Below are positions 26,301-39,530 of a stretch of DNA of 64,000 nucleotides, piece by piece. Below the pieces are notes generated by a model. That model saw only the letters and a program-made list of their open reading frames with translations, had not been told where the DNA came from and did no database searches. Source of the stretch: Polyodon spathula. Lineage: Eukaryota > Chordata > Actinopteri > Acipenseriformes > Polyodontidae. The stretch spans positions 21,429,912 to 21,493,911 of the forward strand of contig NC_054538.1 in assembly GCF_017654505.1 (NCBI RefSeq), written 5' to 3'. Position 1 is the first letter of the stretch. Every line of letters starts with the position of its first letter. A program made the translations under genes and the position numbers.

Positions 26301-28020
26301 CAGTTAAACCAAAGTTCCTTTGCCTTGTCGAGGGTGATTGACTGGCTTCCTCCATCTCCGCTTTCTTGAGGGTTCAGGGGGGGGCGGGGGGGACTGGGGA
26401 CGACGACAGGGGGACTCACCCGTGCCTGTTTCTCATCAAAATCTGCCAGAATTGCCTGTGCAGAGATCCCAGTTTGTGATTATGTAAAGGTATTTTTACA
26501 ACCCAGCTTCACAAAGCTGCATTTGTCTACCTCTGACCAAGAGATGAGGAGAGAAAAATATTAACTTGCAGGTTTCTCAAATGATTTCAAACTGTGCATT
26601 TCAGTATCCAGCCATACCCTCAATTGACTGCAATGTCCACTACATGTAGCTAGCCTGGGGTTACACCCTGTAATCTAAATGTGTAGATTGGTTTGCTTTC
26701 ACTTTCAACCAAAATCAGGTATCAGTTTCCTGCTGCTTGGAGCAGGATACAGTGGGTAATTTTGGCTCACTGGTCAAATCAGACAGGATAGTCTTCAAAA
26801 CTGAATATAGTTTGGTTTCTTGTTGCGTTGTTTTAGGTCAATAATTAGAAATGCATTAGTTGATTGAGTTAGGCTTAGTCATAGCGGCGTAGCTGTGCGA
26901 GTGACAGCAATTAATGGGGTGGAATTAGCTACCAACACAGAGTGCAGGGAGATTTTGCAGTCAGTGAAAATCTGCAGTACATGCTTACTTAAATAATAGA
27001 ACCCCACCCACTGGTACTGGGACGTTCTACTTTCCCAAACAGGTTGAGAAATTGCCCCTCTCATAATCAGACCTCCTGCCATCGCTCACACTGGATGAAT
27101 CATTTTGACTGACCTTCACAGATGAACCCAAACAAGGAGAAGGAGCATTTGATGGATTAGTTTGAGTGACACTAGAAGCTCATTGCTAGAATGCATCCTC
27201 TTTTAGTACTAAACTAGGTCGTGATGATTTATTCTGTGTGTGATGTTATGAGACTATGAATGCACAGCATGTAAATGAAGGTAAGGATTAAACAAAATCA
27301 CTTTTCCTAATCCACGTGTATGGCCGTTATAACCCATTAGACTCTAAATTTGCACAGGTGCTTCCTTTCTTTCTTTGGTGGAGTCGGCCTTATAGGGTAC
27401 TCCTTCCTTTCCCAATGTATCACTTCCACTTTTATAGCAAGCCATTTTGCATAAACAAAGACAACACAGAAATTAAAATATTGCCAAAGCTGATCAGTGT
27501 CAGGCTGTTGGGGAACATGTTATGTGAGTGTAAAATGTCACATGATAGTGGGATTATATAGTTGTATGTCTTAGATTGGCTATCCAATGTGTCAATTATT
27601 CTGAAGTGGTGTATGGCATTGCAAAATTAAGTGGCAAGGGCTTTACTCCAAACAGATATGCTGTGGTTTGACTGAGGCTCTAAACATATGTCTTATTGCT
27701 CAGATATTAGTGAATCAAAGAAACAACCATCTTTAATGGAATACAGTGGTACTGTTAGCACAATCCAACATTGCAATACCACTGAGAAGCAATGAAGAAC
27801 AAGGGCAGGCAGCCATTGGTAGAGCTTCATTTTCAATTTGACATTGCAGTCTGTCACCGTGTAATAAATTGGCATCTCAGCCCACTGAATTGAATGGAAA
27901 AGCTAGGTAGTTGAGAGGTATGCGTATGTCTTAAGATGTCAGTATTATTAACTCATCAACTGATAGGAGGAGAGTCATTACAACAATATTAGGACCACTG
28001 TGCAATATCTATCCCAATTC
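23400..28020. other. Unassigned AT-rich DNA
   Basis: The region holds only the G-rich cluster at 26,377. The part from 24,560 to 24,760 is less AT-rich and could be an old LTR, but no ends were found. Confidence 0.45.
26377..26415 (+). repeat. G-rich cluster (potential G-quadruplex)
   Basis: Runs of 8, 7, 4 and 5 G occur within 39 bp, separated by C, ACT and ACGACGACA. The layout fits an intramolecular G-quadruplex. No gene start was found nearby. Confidence 0.6.
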
Positions 28021-28033
28021 CATTAAAGGTATC

Positions 28034-28557
28034 TGTGGCAGGGAGATTGCCCTGCACAATGGTAATTTAGTGTTGGTGTGATTTATATGTGGGAATGGGT
28101 TTATTGTGTTGTTTTGGAGTTGATTTGTGTAACTGAATTATTGTTTAGACGGACACTTGATTGAGACTTGCTGCCTGCTATGCTTGGTTGAGGGGAAGGG
28201 CAGCAAGTGATTGGCTGTGCTGGTCCTCAATCAGCAGGTGGGCAGGTCTCGACTGAGTGTCCGTCAGGTTAAAAACATCTGCGGGAGACAGCTCGGGGCT
28301 GCTGCAAAGTCTGCCGTTTTTACGGCACCTTTGATTTATAGTTTGTTGTATCGTGTTTTATTTTGCATTTTTGTACAGTTTGCTGTATTAGTCCTCCGTG
28401 CGTTACCATCGCTGGTAACGTAACGTGACCACCTTTATTTTACTTTCATTTCTGTTTGTTTGTTAATAAAACCTGTGCGCCTGTGCTGACGTTTTCAACT
28501 TCACCCCAGTTGAACAGCGGCTACCCACACGCGTGACACGAATAAGACCCTGTCACA
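28034..28557 (+). mobile_element. Solo LTR, family A, with target duplication
   Basis: It starts TGTGGCAGGG, ends CCCTGTCACA, and is flanked by GTATC on both sides (28,029-28,033 and 28,558-28,562). The TTAATAAAACC signal near 28,463 is in the expected place for LTR polyadenylation. Relatives occur at 34,090 and 41,901. Confidence 0.8.
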
Positions 28558-28705
28558 GTATCCCTTTGAAATAAATACATTTTGCTTTTCTTAAGATGTT
28601 GAGTATTTACTTTACAGTTATTGATAGATCTGGAGGAAATGCTAAAGAGGCTGAAAATGTCAGTAGAATATAGACTTTGAACTTAATCCTGATGAATGGA
28701 ATGTA

Positions 28706-29022
28706 CAGATATGGTCAAGTTTTGCACACCCTACAGAATTAAAACTTTTTGCTTCTTAAAGTTGAATGAAACCTGCTAAACAATGTTATGTTAACATATT
28801 GAATTACAGATTGCTTTTTAGTTTTCCATATACTTAACGAAAAACTGACAATCTAACATGAAATACTGTACTAGTATTATGGCTTCCGGTAGACTTTTGC
28901 GAGATCTTTTTGTAGTTTCTTTGATTATATGATGTTAAATAAAATATCTAAATTATAGTCAAAGTATGTTTTATGTCTCAATCCTACAACTCTAGGTGAT
29001 GCAAAACTTTTGGCCGTAGCTA
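28706..29022. mobile_element. Tc1/mariner-type MITE
   Basis: About 317 bp lie between TA dinucleotides with imperfect inverted ends: left CAGATATGGTCAAGTTTTGC and right (read inwards) TAGCTACGGCCAAAAGTTTT. There is no coding capacity. It would depend on a transposase from elsewhere. Confidence 0.6.
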
Positions 29023-29239
29023 TACTTTCCAGTCACATTGCTGGACTGCAAGGGAGACCTTGAGGAATAACAGCAACAAAAAGAATACTTTTCATGTCGA
29101 AAACATTTTATGGTAATTACAGTTTAAATTACAGGTTGCTTTTAAAATTAATGGCAAGCTAGTTGTAAACTGTTCATAATCTACAAAATTGCTCTGTTAA
29201 ATAAAGTTAAATAAATACTGTTATGAAGGCCCAAGCCAT

Positions 29240-29398
29240 AATCAGAAAAAAGAAACAAGGACCAGGAGTCACAAATGGAGATTAGATAAAGGGGCATTCA
29301 AAACAGAAAATATGAGGCACTTTTTTACACAGAGAATTGTGGGAGTCTAGAACCAACTCCCCAGTAAAGTTGTTGAAGCTGAAACCCTGGGATCCAGC
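29240..29398 (+). mobile_element. CR1 fragment, truncated at both ends
   Basis: The DNA matches the CR1 tail copy at 6,569 from the ETRTRGHKWRLDKGAF-coding part to the DTLGS-coding part. In-frame changes include a TAG in place of the Trp codon. Both ends are missing. Confidence 0.65.
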
Positions 29399-29738
29399 CA
29401 CGTGTCCCTAAAGGTTTCACTTCCACAATTAATGTTTTTGTTAATTCTGTTCAGCCATATTTTCGTTGCTTGAGACACAGCATGAGCCATATTGCAGCAG
29501 ATATGAAGAAACATTTAATCTAATCAACATTTGGGCAGAAGGTTCAATCCAGAGAAGCTTGGATGGAAGCGTCATTAACAAGATGCTTCTGGGGCATTGT
29601 ATTGTTTACTTGCGTCTGTCACCCAGGTCAACCCTGCCTTGTCAAAAGCAGTGTGAAATTGTGCACCTGACCCGAATGACACCAAGCCCTGACCCGGGTA
29701 GGTTCCGACCCGGGTAGAGCATGCCAGTGTGAAAGGGC

Positions 29739-29739
<1 letters not shown>

Positions 29740-29769
<30 letters not shown>

Positions 29770-29925
29770 GGTTAGGGTTAGGTTTTAAGGTTAGGGTTAG
29801 GGTTAGGGTTATAACGTGCAAGATTTACACATTAAGTACATTGTAACTATGCATAATACCATTGTAATTATGTGTAGTACACATGTATTTACTAATTAAC
29901 TACAATGTAAATACACTTAAATTCT
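29740..29925 (-). mobile_element. MITE-like repeat with 11-12 TTAGGG-like units (copy 3)
   Basis: The 29,740-29,811 part is a (GGGTTA)n array with two irregular units. It is followed by ACACATTAAGTACATTGTAA and ACATGTATTTACTAATTAAC blocks matching copies 1 and 2 on the minus strand. The telomere-like array is thus part of a dispersed element and not evidence of a chromosome end. Confidence 0.6.
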
Positions 29926-29929
29926 AAAA

Positions 29930-31750
29930 AGCAGAAATAATACCCTAGACTAGCCAAAAAAGATTGGTCCTGTAGTAATTATGAACAGGAATTACAAAAT
30001 TACATAATTAATAAGAAGTTCATTTCTTGTAGGTTAAGAGTTGAAGTTTTAAAATGTTTTTTTTTAATAAAACAAACATGAAGAGATTTACCTTCAAACA
30101 GGGAATGATCGATGTCAGTTAATTATTTCTTAATTGGTTTTTACTAGAAATACATAATTTAACACACAGCAGTTTTCTTCCTGCACAAGTCCAAAATAGG
30201 TTTTTGTTTTCTAATATATATATATATATATAATATATATATAATATTATATTACATATATAGAATATCTAAGGTGAAACATTAGATATATATATATATC
30301 TATATCGCGGTTTTCGAGCTGAAACAAATTAATAATAAACCATAAGGGGATATTATTGCAAACGAAATTGCTGGAGGTGAAGCATTACTCTGAGGAGAAC
30401 ATATCAGCATGATACTCTTGATCTGTGTCGCTATTTTTAATTGATCTGTTTATTTGTTCAAACTATCTTTCCCCAGGATATGACTCTCTGAGAAAGTGAA
30501 AGAAAAAAAAGTGCCAAGTTACCTTTCAAACAAAATGAAAAAGCATGTCTTCTGTTTCATTACGGTAAAGACATCTGACAAAGTGAAAGAGAATATACTA
30601 TAAAATGCAAACCTAGTACAGCAAGTTTCAGATCCAAATCTAAGTTCATAATGTATCTTTTGAGTCTGTAGAGTTGAAAAGTCTCATTACAATCAGGAAG
30701 TCTGTTTAGTGCTAGGCAGGCTGAATTCTCCAGACAAGTTCAAAGCAACTTAAGAGTCAGGCAAAGACCAGGTATAATATTGGAGCCTCAAAAACATGAA
30801 CCACTCATAATGATAGCAGATATCCTAAATGGCAACCATTACAGTAGTCTATATTATTAAGGTTATGCTTTGTCTATATGCACACCCTTACCCTTCTAGA
30901 AGTTCAGTTTTTCTGGCTGTTTGCCATATTTTAGGGTAGTCTGAATGCATAGGGGGCACACAGAGGATCCTGCCTTGTCTTCTCTGATAACAAAAAAAGT
31001 AGTGTACATTTCTGGAAGATGAATCAGAAGTGCATTGTTAACACTGAATGTATAGCTACTGTTGCTTTTCAAACCTTTTTATTACGCACACTGTGCAGTA
31101 TGTAATGTCCACAGTAAACAATCACACAACCTTGTTCTCTGGAGGGAGAGGGAAGTGAAGAAGTAAGCGACAGTTAGGTTATAGAGCCTACAGTTATTTT
31201 TAAAAAGTGCCTGTACCTTGAACAACAGATAATGTATTTGATGCAGTATTGGAGTATCATTGGTTGTGTCAGCATTCTGCAATGCCTTTTTTACAGTCCA
31301 TTCTGCTCCCCTCAAGCTGAACTTTTCCTATGGGTCATTAATTTGCATTCGACAATAGTTCAGAATGTGCGCTGCTTGAAATGTCAAAGATATCTGGCAC
31401 ATTAGAGAGCTGAGAGTGATTAGCCACCCACAGTGCATTCATTATCTTCTCAGCGGTGGGTCTGAAGCCCATAGTATTATGACTATTACATTTAAGAACA
31501 CTGCACTTTGCACTGAACAGGGCATCAAGGCAGAGATGCTTTTGGCCTGAGATTAAATTAATGAAATATCCATCCTAATTATCTTTAATTGTCAGGGCAT
31601 TATGGCAAATCAGGCAAAAGTGGCAGCTCAAGTAATACTGAAATGTAATCACTTTAAGCCTGCATAAAGAAATTAAATAAATGAAGGATGCAACGTGTAT
31701 TTTGTAGACCCTGCTTAAAACAAAGAATTGCTGCCATGCAACAAATAAGT
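29930..31750. other. Unassigned DNA, partly enhancer-like
   Basis: After the AT microsatellite no element was seen. The 31,330-31,700 part is repeat-free, moderately AT-rich and holds several TAATTA/TTAATGAAAT-type words. Confidence 0.35.
30212..30310. repeat. (AT)n microsatellite, two blocks
   Basis: Two AT blocks (30,212-30,262 and 30,286-30,305) are separated by GAATATCTAAGGTGAAACAT. Confidence 0.9.
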
Positions 31751-32045
31751 AATGAGGCACCACAGGAGCAACTTATTTTGGCTTTGGGGATGCTTTGCTA
31801 AGGTACATCACTGGAGTGTTTGCATTCGAAAAGATATTTTTGGATTCCCCGGTGAACAAACTGATTTATGGAGGCAAATGACAGCAACCACAGAGGAAGA
31901 TGTCACTACAGTATTTCATGAGTTGACAAAGCTTGTTTATGGGACGCTGGTGCCGGTTGAAGTGTTTGTTGTAAACCTTGTGAGGGATTTAATCGTATTA
32001 CGACATCACCGCATATCCAAGACCGTGCTGACATCACCGCGAGCG

Positions 32046-33335
32046 ATATTACAGCGCCGACCATTACAGCGACCGCACTTAACAGCGCTACCACATCAAC
32101 GCGATGGACATTACAGCGCTGACCATTACAGCGCTACCACATCAACGCGATGGACATTACAGCGCCGACCATTACAGCACCGCACTTAACAGCGCTACCA
32201 CATCAACACGATGGACATTACAGCGCTGACCATTACAGCGCTACCACATCAACGCGATGGACATTACAGCGCCGACCATTACAGCGACCGCACTTAACAG
32301 CGCTACCACATCAACGCGATGGACATTACAGCGCTGACCATTACAGCGACCGCACTTAACAGCGCTACCACATCAACGCGATGGACATTACAGCGCCGAC
32401 CATTACAGCGACCGCACTTAACAGCGCTACCACATCAACGCGATGGACATTACAGCGCCGACCATTACAGCGACCGCACTTAACAGCGCTACCACATCAA
32501 CGCGATGGACATTACAGCGCCGACCATTACAGCGACCGCACTTAACAGCGCTACCACATCAACGCGATGGACATTACAGCGCCGACCATTACAGCGACCG
32601 CACTTAACAGCGCTACCACATCAACACGATGGACATTACAGCGCCGACCATTACAGCGACCGCACTTAACAGCGCTACCACATCAACGCGATGGACATTA
32701 CAGCGCTGACCATTACAGCGCTACCACATCAACGCGATGGACATTACAGCGCCGACCATTACAGCGACCGCACTTAACAGCGCTACCACATCAACACGAT
32801 GGACATTACAGCGCTGACCATTACAGCGACCGCACTTAACAGCGCTACCACATCAACACGATGGACATTACAGCGCTGACCATTACAGCGCTACCACATC
32901 AACGCGATGGACATTACAGCGCCGACCATTACAGCGACCGCACTTAACAGCGCTACCACATCAACGCGATGGACATTACAGCGCCGACCATTACAGCGAC
33001 CGCACTTAACAGCGCTACCACATCAACGCGATGGACATTACAGCGCCGACCATTACAGCGACCGCACTTAACAGCGCTACCACATCAACGCGATGGACAT
33101 TACAGCGCCGACCATTACAGCGACCGCACTTAACAGCGCTACCACATCAACGCGATGGACATTACAGCGCTGACCATTACAGCGACCGCACTTAACAGCG
33201 CTACCACATCAACGCGATGGACATTACAGCGCTGACCATTACAGCGACCGCACTTAACAGCGCTACCACATCAACGCGATGGACATTACAGCGCCGACCA
33301 TTACAGCGACCATGCTTAACAGCGCTACGACATCA
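32046..33335 (+). repeat. CpG-rich minisatellite, 62-bp unit
   Basis: ATGGACATTACAGCG recurs 21 times from 32,104 to 33,281, mostly every 62 bp and four times every 47 bp. The short unit lacks the GACCGCACTTAACAG part. Within a unit, ACATTACAGCG, CCATTACAGCG, ACTTAACAGCG and ACATCAACGCG are near-copies, so the unit itself grew from an 11-16-bp motif. The array has many CG dinucleotides in an AT-rich region. Flanking DNA (GACATCACCGC at 32,003-32,040) is a degenerate edge. Confidence 0.95.
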
Positions 33336-34089
33336 CTGCACCGAACTACAATTCAATTTGCAGAAGACTCTGCGAAGTTCACAAACATGTCACTTACCAG
33401 GAACTCCCCCCGCCTGCAGGTTTTAATATGACCTAGCTATTGTACAATTTTAAAGCAGTAGCATACCAGGTTTGTTGAAGATCTCTTGCAGATTGAAACG
33501 TTGAACCTGGGTATAATAAAAAAAAATATATATAAATTTGGATCATAATATATAAGTGTGCATGTACTATGTCTGTTTAAATTTCAAATCTTTCTACCCT
33601 GCACCTTGAAAGACTTTGGATGTGCCTATGTTTTCTCTTTGTTTACTAGCAGTCCCCCATCCCATTTCTCAGAGCGTCTATTTCTCAAGGAAGAAATAAA
33701 CAGTGGTTGTTGTTACCACTATTTTGGCCCCAAACTGCCTTTGGTGTGATTCTTTTGCCCGCAGCCGCCACAATATATATATAAATGTTTGTTTGCCCGT
33801 TTGGCAGGGCACCTAAAATGTAATCCTGTAAACTGCTAGAGAATAGATTTATACCGTATGTGTGCATGTGTGTATATACAGTGGTCGTCCAAACTTTACA
33901 AACCCTAATTTATGAAAGTGTAACACCCAACAATTAATGTTGAATACATGTATATAGTACATTCCTATAAACACCCCTATTTATTTATGGTAAATATGTA
34001 GATTGTACATTCCTAAAATCCCCCTATTCTTCAGTGTTCCAAAACAAAAAACTGTCAGTTCATCTTGTTACAGTTAGGTACTGCTTTGT

Positions 34090-34524
34090 TTGTGTTGTGC
34101 TCTTGTAGCAGTGAAACACGCCAGCACGGCGCTCAGTACATTTATTAACACACAAAACAAAACAAAAAACAAAACAATAATGTCATGTGAAGCTACCAGC
34201 AATGGTAGCGGAAAGACTATACAAACACTAAAGCTAAAAAACAATATGACAAACTATAAATCAATAGTGCCGTGAAAATGGCAGGCCTTGCAGCAGCCCC
34301 GAGCATAGTGATCGTTATGTTTTTATACTGACGCTCCGCTGAGACACGCCCACCTGCCTGCTGGAACAGCTGATTGCTTTCAGCTGCTGCTCCACGCAGA
34401 CGGGTAATCGTCCCCAGCGGAGCGCCACAGCAGCTAAACAATTAATTAAATCAATATTAACAATTAACAAAAAAACGTACAATAAACTACATATTCCATT
34501 GTGCAGGGTTTCCGCCCTGCCACA
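34090..34524 (-). mobile_element. LTR, family A, 3' side decayed
   Basis: The minus strand starts TGTGGCAGGGCGGAAACCCT at 34,524 and shares the TATA region (AGTATAAAAACAT) and the GGCACTATTGATTTATAG block with the 41.9-kb copy. The 3' end near 34,090 is rearranged and no target duplication was found. Confidence 0.65.
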
Positions 34525-34529
34525 ATGCC

Positions 34530-37500
34530 CTAGCTACAGTAACTGTCCACTCCACTTTCGAAACCAAAGTTATGCCACTGACTTGCTGGGTCCCCAGAAA
34601 GAGGAATAAATATTGTTCCAGCTTCTTACTCATAGCTGGTCACCAGCTCACTAGCAGCTGTTGGAATCTTCAGCAGATCTCTCAATCTCTCAAATTATCA
34701 GATACAATTACTTCACAAAAGAATATTTGCACACATTCTTGTCATAAACAGAATTATGTATGCCCACCCCTTCAACGAGCATTTACCAGATAGGAAATGT
34801 TTTATGAATACAACATATCGGGTATAATATATGAAGTATTAACCAATCCATATACTGTTAATATAAGAAAATGGTTAATTCAGAGAATCTCTGGCCAAAA
34901 CTGGACATTGCTGGAATTATCCTGCAAATTGTACTTTCTAGTTCTAGAAGTAACTGGATAATCCTATAGCTTTAACCTAATCTTACCAGTAACCTATATA
35001 TTACTAAACATTGAAATTACATTATAATAACAGGGAATCATTTGGCTGCTCAGATGTAGATAATAAAACCTCTTGCTTTGCAGTAATGCAGAACCCTTAT
35101 CACTGCTGCTCCAGAGGTGCTTAAGAGAAAGTGCAGCACAGCAAAAAAAAAAGAAAATAGAAAGAATAACGACAGAGAGAACTAGCATGAAATCCCAGAG
35201 ACTGCATCTAGACCATAGAATGAACAGGCTGAACTCAACAGGAAGACACGGAAACGTCTTGTTAATCCATCACAACACAACATAACACAGACAGCGGTAA
35301 GGAAAATGGGTCCGGATTTCACCAGGGACCAAACTAAGTCATTCCACTTGAAGCTCGAGTTAAGGTTTTGCAAGTCTGTTGTGGGGGACTAGGTTCAAAA
35401 TAGACAATTGACCTATGAACACAAAACCAGTAATGTGAATACTGCCAAATTGCTCTTCCCCCACATTGGCTTTGAATTCACCAGACCCTGTGTCAGCAGA
35501 CTATACAGGTTTTACCAAAATGAACGATCTAAAGGTCTGTTTTCCATTTATAGTTATCAGATAACCACCCCTCTCTAGAACTTTTTCCATTCTCAGCCTA
35601 GCTTTAAAAGTCTATTACTACAGCAATTCTTAAAAAGCTCAAGAGCTGCTCTTCCACTCTAGTTTCTTGTCATAGATACAGCATAGGCTAGATCAGCCAA
35701 AGCGTGTTTATAGAGATAAGAGCCAGCGCCATTTAGTGATCAGTCACTTGGATGATGCTTCCTATAGGTTTCACTGCTGTGCACAAGAGGGTGCTCGGAC
35801 TTGCTAATATAAAGAAACTTTGGCTGATCTAGGCAACTACAACTAAAGAGCAAGGCCAGACTTTGAATTAAAACCCCTTACATTTCGTGCTGCTTACTCA
35901 CATTTAGCAAAAAGCTGGTTCAATCTTGTTAGAACTTACAGCATGGATTTTTGGAGCTTGTTATTTTTCACCCCATACTAACTTTGATTATGATTACGAG
36001 TGACTCTTAAATATGTATTTTAAAGTGCAGTCCAAGAAACTACAGGACCGGGAATCAAGATTTGTTTTGCTAAAAAAAAAAAAAATTGTGAGCTGCAATT
36101 ATCAATTTAATTTTGACACAAATTCAGATATTTTCCCCTTCCAAAAATCACAAACCCTCTGGGTTGGCTGAAACCCAGCCTGTTTGAGATACCACATTGA
36201 ACATCGAACAGTTTTGTTGTGGAAAGGGAGGGTATATTGCATTCCAGAGATGCTGTTTCTTTGCCCCTAGAGTGGTTATGGAGCTGTCCCTCTAAACTGT
36301 ATCACTTTTCTCGCAATGCCCACTGGCAATGGAAAAACAATTTAGCCAGAGTTAATTTGTTGTAAAAAGTTTAACTATTGGGAATCCACCATATAGTGCA
36401 GCAGATTGCTTTGTAACCACATTAAGAGAACATTATTGAACAATTGAACAGTGAACAAGAAAAATGCTTCACAAAAAAGATTTGTCTGCATTGCCAGTGG
36501 TATTGCATACATTTATAACTTTGAGAAGAATCAAGTAGCAGAGATTTTTTTTTTTTTACTTTCCTGATTGCTAGTGCTGTTGAAAATGACCTAGGAAACG
36601 CATTTCATTTTTTATTAGTACTGGATAACCTCACGCTAAAAAGGTGTTAGTTAAAACTAACAACAGTGTGCTTGATAATAGCTAGAATTTGTCTTAACTG
36701 TATTTTTATTCTAAGAACTGCAGTTCAGGGATTGAAAAGCAGGCGCTCATGATGCAATGTTATGAGAAGCAGCTGGATCACAGGAAATCCTACAGTATGT
36801 TAGCTTGCTGGTAGGAGCACAAATTGATGGTGAGGATGTGATAGCGCATGCCCTATTAGTCGGAGCGGTCTTGACTGCAATTAAGGACTACTGTGGCTAT
36901 TAGTGAAAGCCCTAGAAGGCAGAAAACAAATAAAAAATAGATGCAGTCATCGGCAACTGCTTCAGATCAGTCATCTTACTCACATCTTCCAATTCTCTAT
37001 TTTGCATAGGAACCAAAGCAGACATTTTTAAATAACTGCTGCCTTGGCTGTGTACTGGAGACGGACAGGTACTACACAATATAGGATGCTTTACCCAGCC
37101 CCCTAACATTTCTCTGTTCTTGACAAACAGAGCCTTTACAACTTGCACTGGTTCCTCTTTTGAAGCACATTAACCAAATTACTGTTAAGAACTACTGTAC
37201 AGGGACCTGATAACAGACATTTTTTTTTATACAACTAGCATTTTTCTGCAGTGTTGCAGATTAAAAGGGGTTAAAGGCTAAATTGAACTGTGTAGCCTAG
37301 AGCTTAACCACTTTTTCCATTCTTCATGGGAAATTTCCAGTGCTATTTTTAAGAACACTTATGCTGAACAATCGGTGGTGTCCATCACTTAGGCAAATTT
37401 GAACAAATAATATGAAACCCGAGATGTGTTCTGCTGCACACTGCTAAAGTAAAGGTCGCCCTGTGGGATGCAGTGTTGACTGGCTTTTAAAATGAACGGT

Positions 37501-39530
37501 TGGGTTTGCACAAATTCTTTAGCGTATAGCTTTCCTCATTACAATTCATAATATGGTAAAGCATACTTAAAAACACTGCAAACCATGGTAAATTCATAGT
37601 ATAACCATTGGAAAAGCATAGGAAAACTGCAAAATTACTGTGCACATTTACCATGGTAAACCTTTATATGGGTTTTTGGCTTTTGTTCTCACAAACATGG
37701 CCTGTAAAATGATTTTGTCCAGACATGAAAATGTTTACTCACAGAAAGTTGCAACCAAGGTGTGAGACAAAACATGCCCCCCTTGACCACTTATACTTAA
37801 AGCACCTAACATTTTACACCAGAGTCGGACTATATACTTTAAGACAGTAGGACTGGGTGAATAAACTTCTCTTATTAAGAACAGGGCACTAACCAATGTC
37901 AAGGTCATCTACCACACGGTAGAGCCCGCATCGAGAGGGCTCTATCGCTATTAGAAAACGATTAATTTCTTTATTTTCTCTTAAAAAAAAAACAACAACT
38001 TTAAAGCCTATATTTACCTTGAACGTCTGATATTTTTGCCGGGTAACCTTCCGCTGATGAAAATAGTCCCTAACATAATTAGAATAGAAAAACGACATAC
38101 ACGTAGAGAAAACAGTTTTTATTATTATTATGACACTGCCAGATAAATTAACTGCAGGATTGTTGAATAGTCTGTGCAGTATAGAGTCGGACTCGAAACC
38201 TGTTGTTGGAGGCGGGGCGTCATTCCTGGAAAGGAGTGGATTGGCTGGTGCGGAAAGACCTGAAACAGTGTTGGCAGTTTGACTGGCTGGTCCAGAGGCA
38301 GGACGTTGTTTGAATCCAGCTTGTGACAGAATTGTGGACCAATCGTGTCTTTCCTGTTGATTTGCTGTCCAGTAGCTGCGAATTCAGCTTTCATTACCGT
38401 GACCCGTCACAGGCATGATTTCCCTTGTCTGTAGATCAACGTCAGAAAGTATGTTTAAGTAGGTTTTTATGTTATCAGATTAGTTGTAGATTAGAATGTT
38501 AAGGGGAAAAGCCAGAATTTATGTGCGGATTGAATTAAAATTTAATTCAGAATTAAGCACTTCAACGTTCCAGCGGCCACCTATGCAAAATAGAAGCCAG
38601 CTTGATCTAGAAGCTGACTGGCTGTTCGCACCCAATGGATTTCTAATATCACATTAACACTCTTTCGCAAGAGCGACCAGCATTTGATTTGGTTCGGCCC
38701 CATTTCTTTTTTGCTTTGAGGCAAAGGTTATTGTTTCACTAAAAACAGATTGTGCTTTTCTAGACCTCTTAACTAGGTGTGGTGTAAGGCAGTTTTATGT
38801 TGTGTCTGACATTCCTGACATTTTATGAGTGTGTGGCATGAAATGAATATTGTTGGGATAAATATTAGTTGGTAAATCTCATATTATTGAATTGCTGCAG
38901 TCTGTCGGCTTGACTAATATGAAGCAATTCTGCAACTGTTGTCAATAAAACACTATAAACCACAAAGCTGAATGTTGCAAGTGATGTTGCAAAAAAACCC
39001 CAAAAAACAGTATTGCTCTTTATCTTACTTTGATAGCAATTGACAAAACAATTGGTATATGCAATATGCAAAAGTATTTCCCTTTAAAAACAATACAGCC
39101 AGTTTCAACGTGTTAAAGCAAATAGGGTTGCATGACTAGTTTGGACAACACATTGGTGACTGCATTTGTGACACCAGAACACCAGCACTGACCTATTCAC
39201 TTCCTCTTAACCACTTCCTGTTTTTAGATCTTAGCAAGCAAACTGTAGTCTTGGTTCCAGAAAAGCAAAGTGAATCAAAACTTTGCTGAAGACTAGTTTG
39301 GATGCATAAGAAAGAGGAAGAGACATTTACTGATTGGCAGTCTGCAAGCAGTTAACTGAAATATTGTTATTCCCTTCTGCAGCTCCTTTCTGGTCAGTGC
39401 TATCATTTAATGAGGAACTGATGTTGCAGCATCCCAAAACCATGTTAGAATTATCACTAAAACATTCCTTTGGTGTCTGTGCACTGAACCAAAAATGCAT
39501 ACTAGTGCTGCTACTACTTGTAGCAGTAGT
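34530..39530. other. Unassigned DNA, no recognised repeat
   Basis: The longest stretch without a recognisable element. CCAAT-type words (38,251 reverse, 38,337, 38,631) and a GGGGCGTCATT box lie within 400 bp near 38.2-38.6 kb, a weak promoter-like cluster. Confidence 0.4.

Noticed and set aside
29740..29811. Chromosome end
   Set aside because: The TTAGGG units are few, internal, irregular and attached to a dispersed repeat.
32046..33335. Regular repeat array resembling CRISPR
   Set aside because: There are no unique spacers, the whole 62-bp unit repeats, and the genome is vertebrate.
31752..33426. Several 60-145-codon frames
   Set aside because: They are products of the 62-bp minisatellite, which keeps all three frames open; no protein is supported.
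33880..33960. CAGTGGTCGTCCAAACTT resembling a Tc1 terminal repeat
   Set aside because: No inverted partner was found within reach.
37915..37945. Hairpin GAGCCC...GGGCTC as part of a tRNA
   Set aside because: No D-loop, anticodon stem or T-loop pattern around it.
38128..38394. 88-codon minus-strand frame
   Set aside because: No recognisable domain, no splice context, and composition does not stand out.
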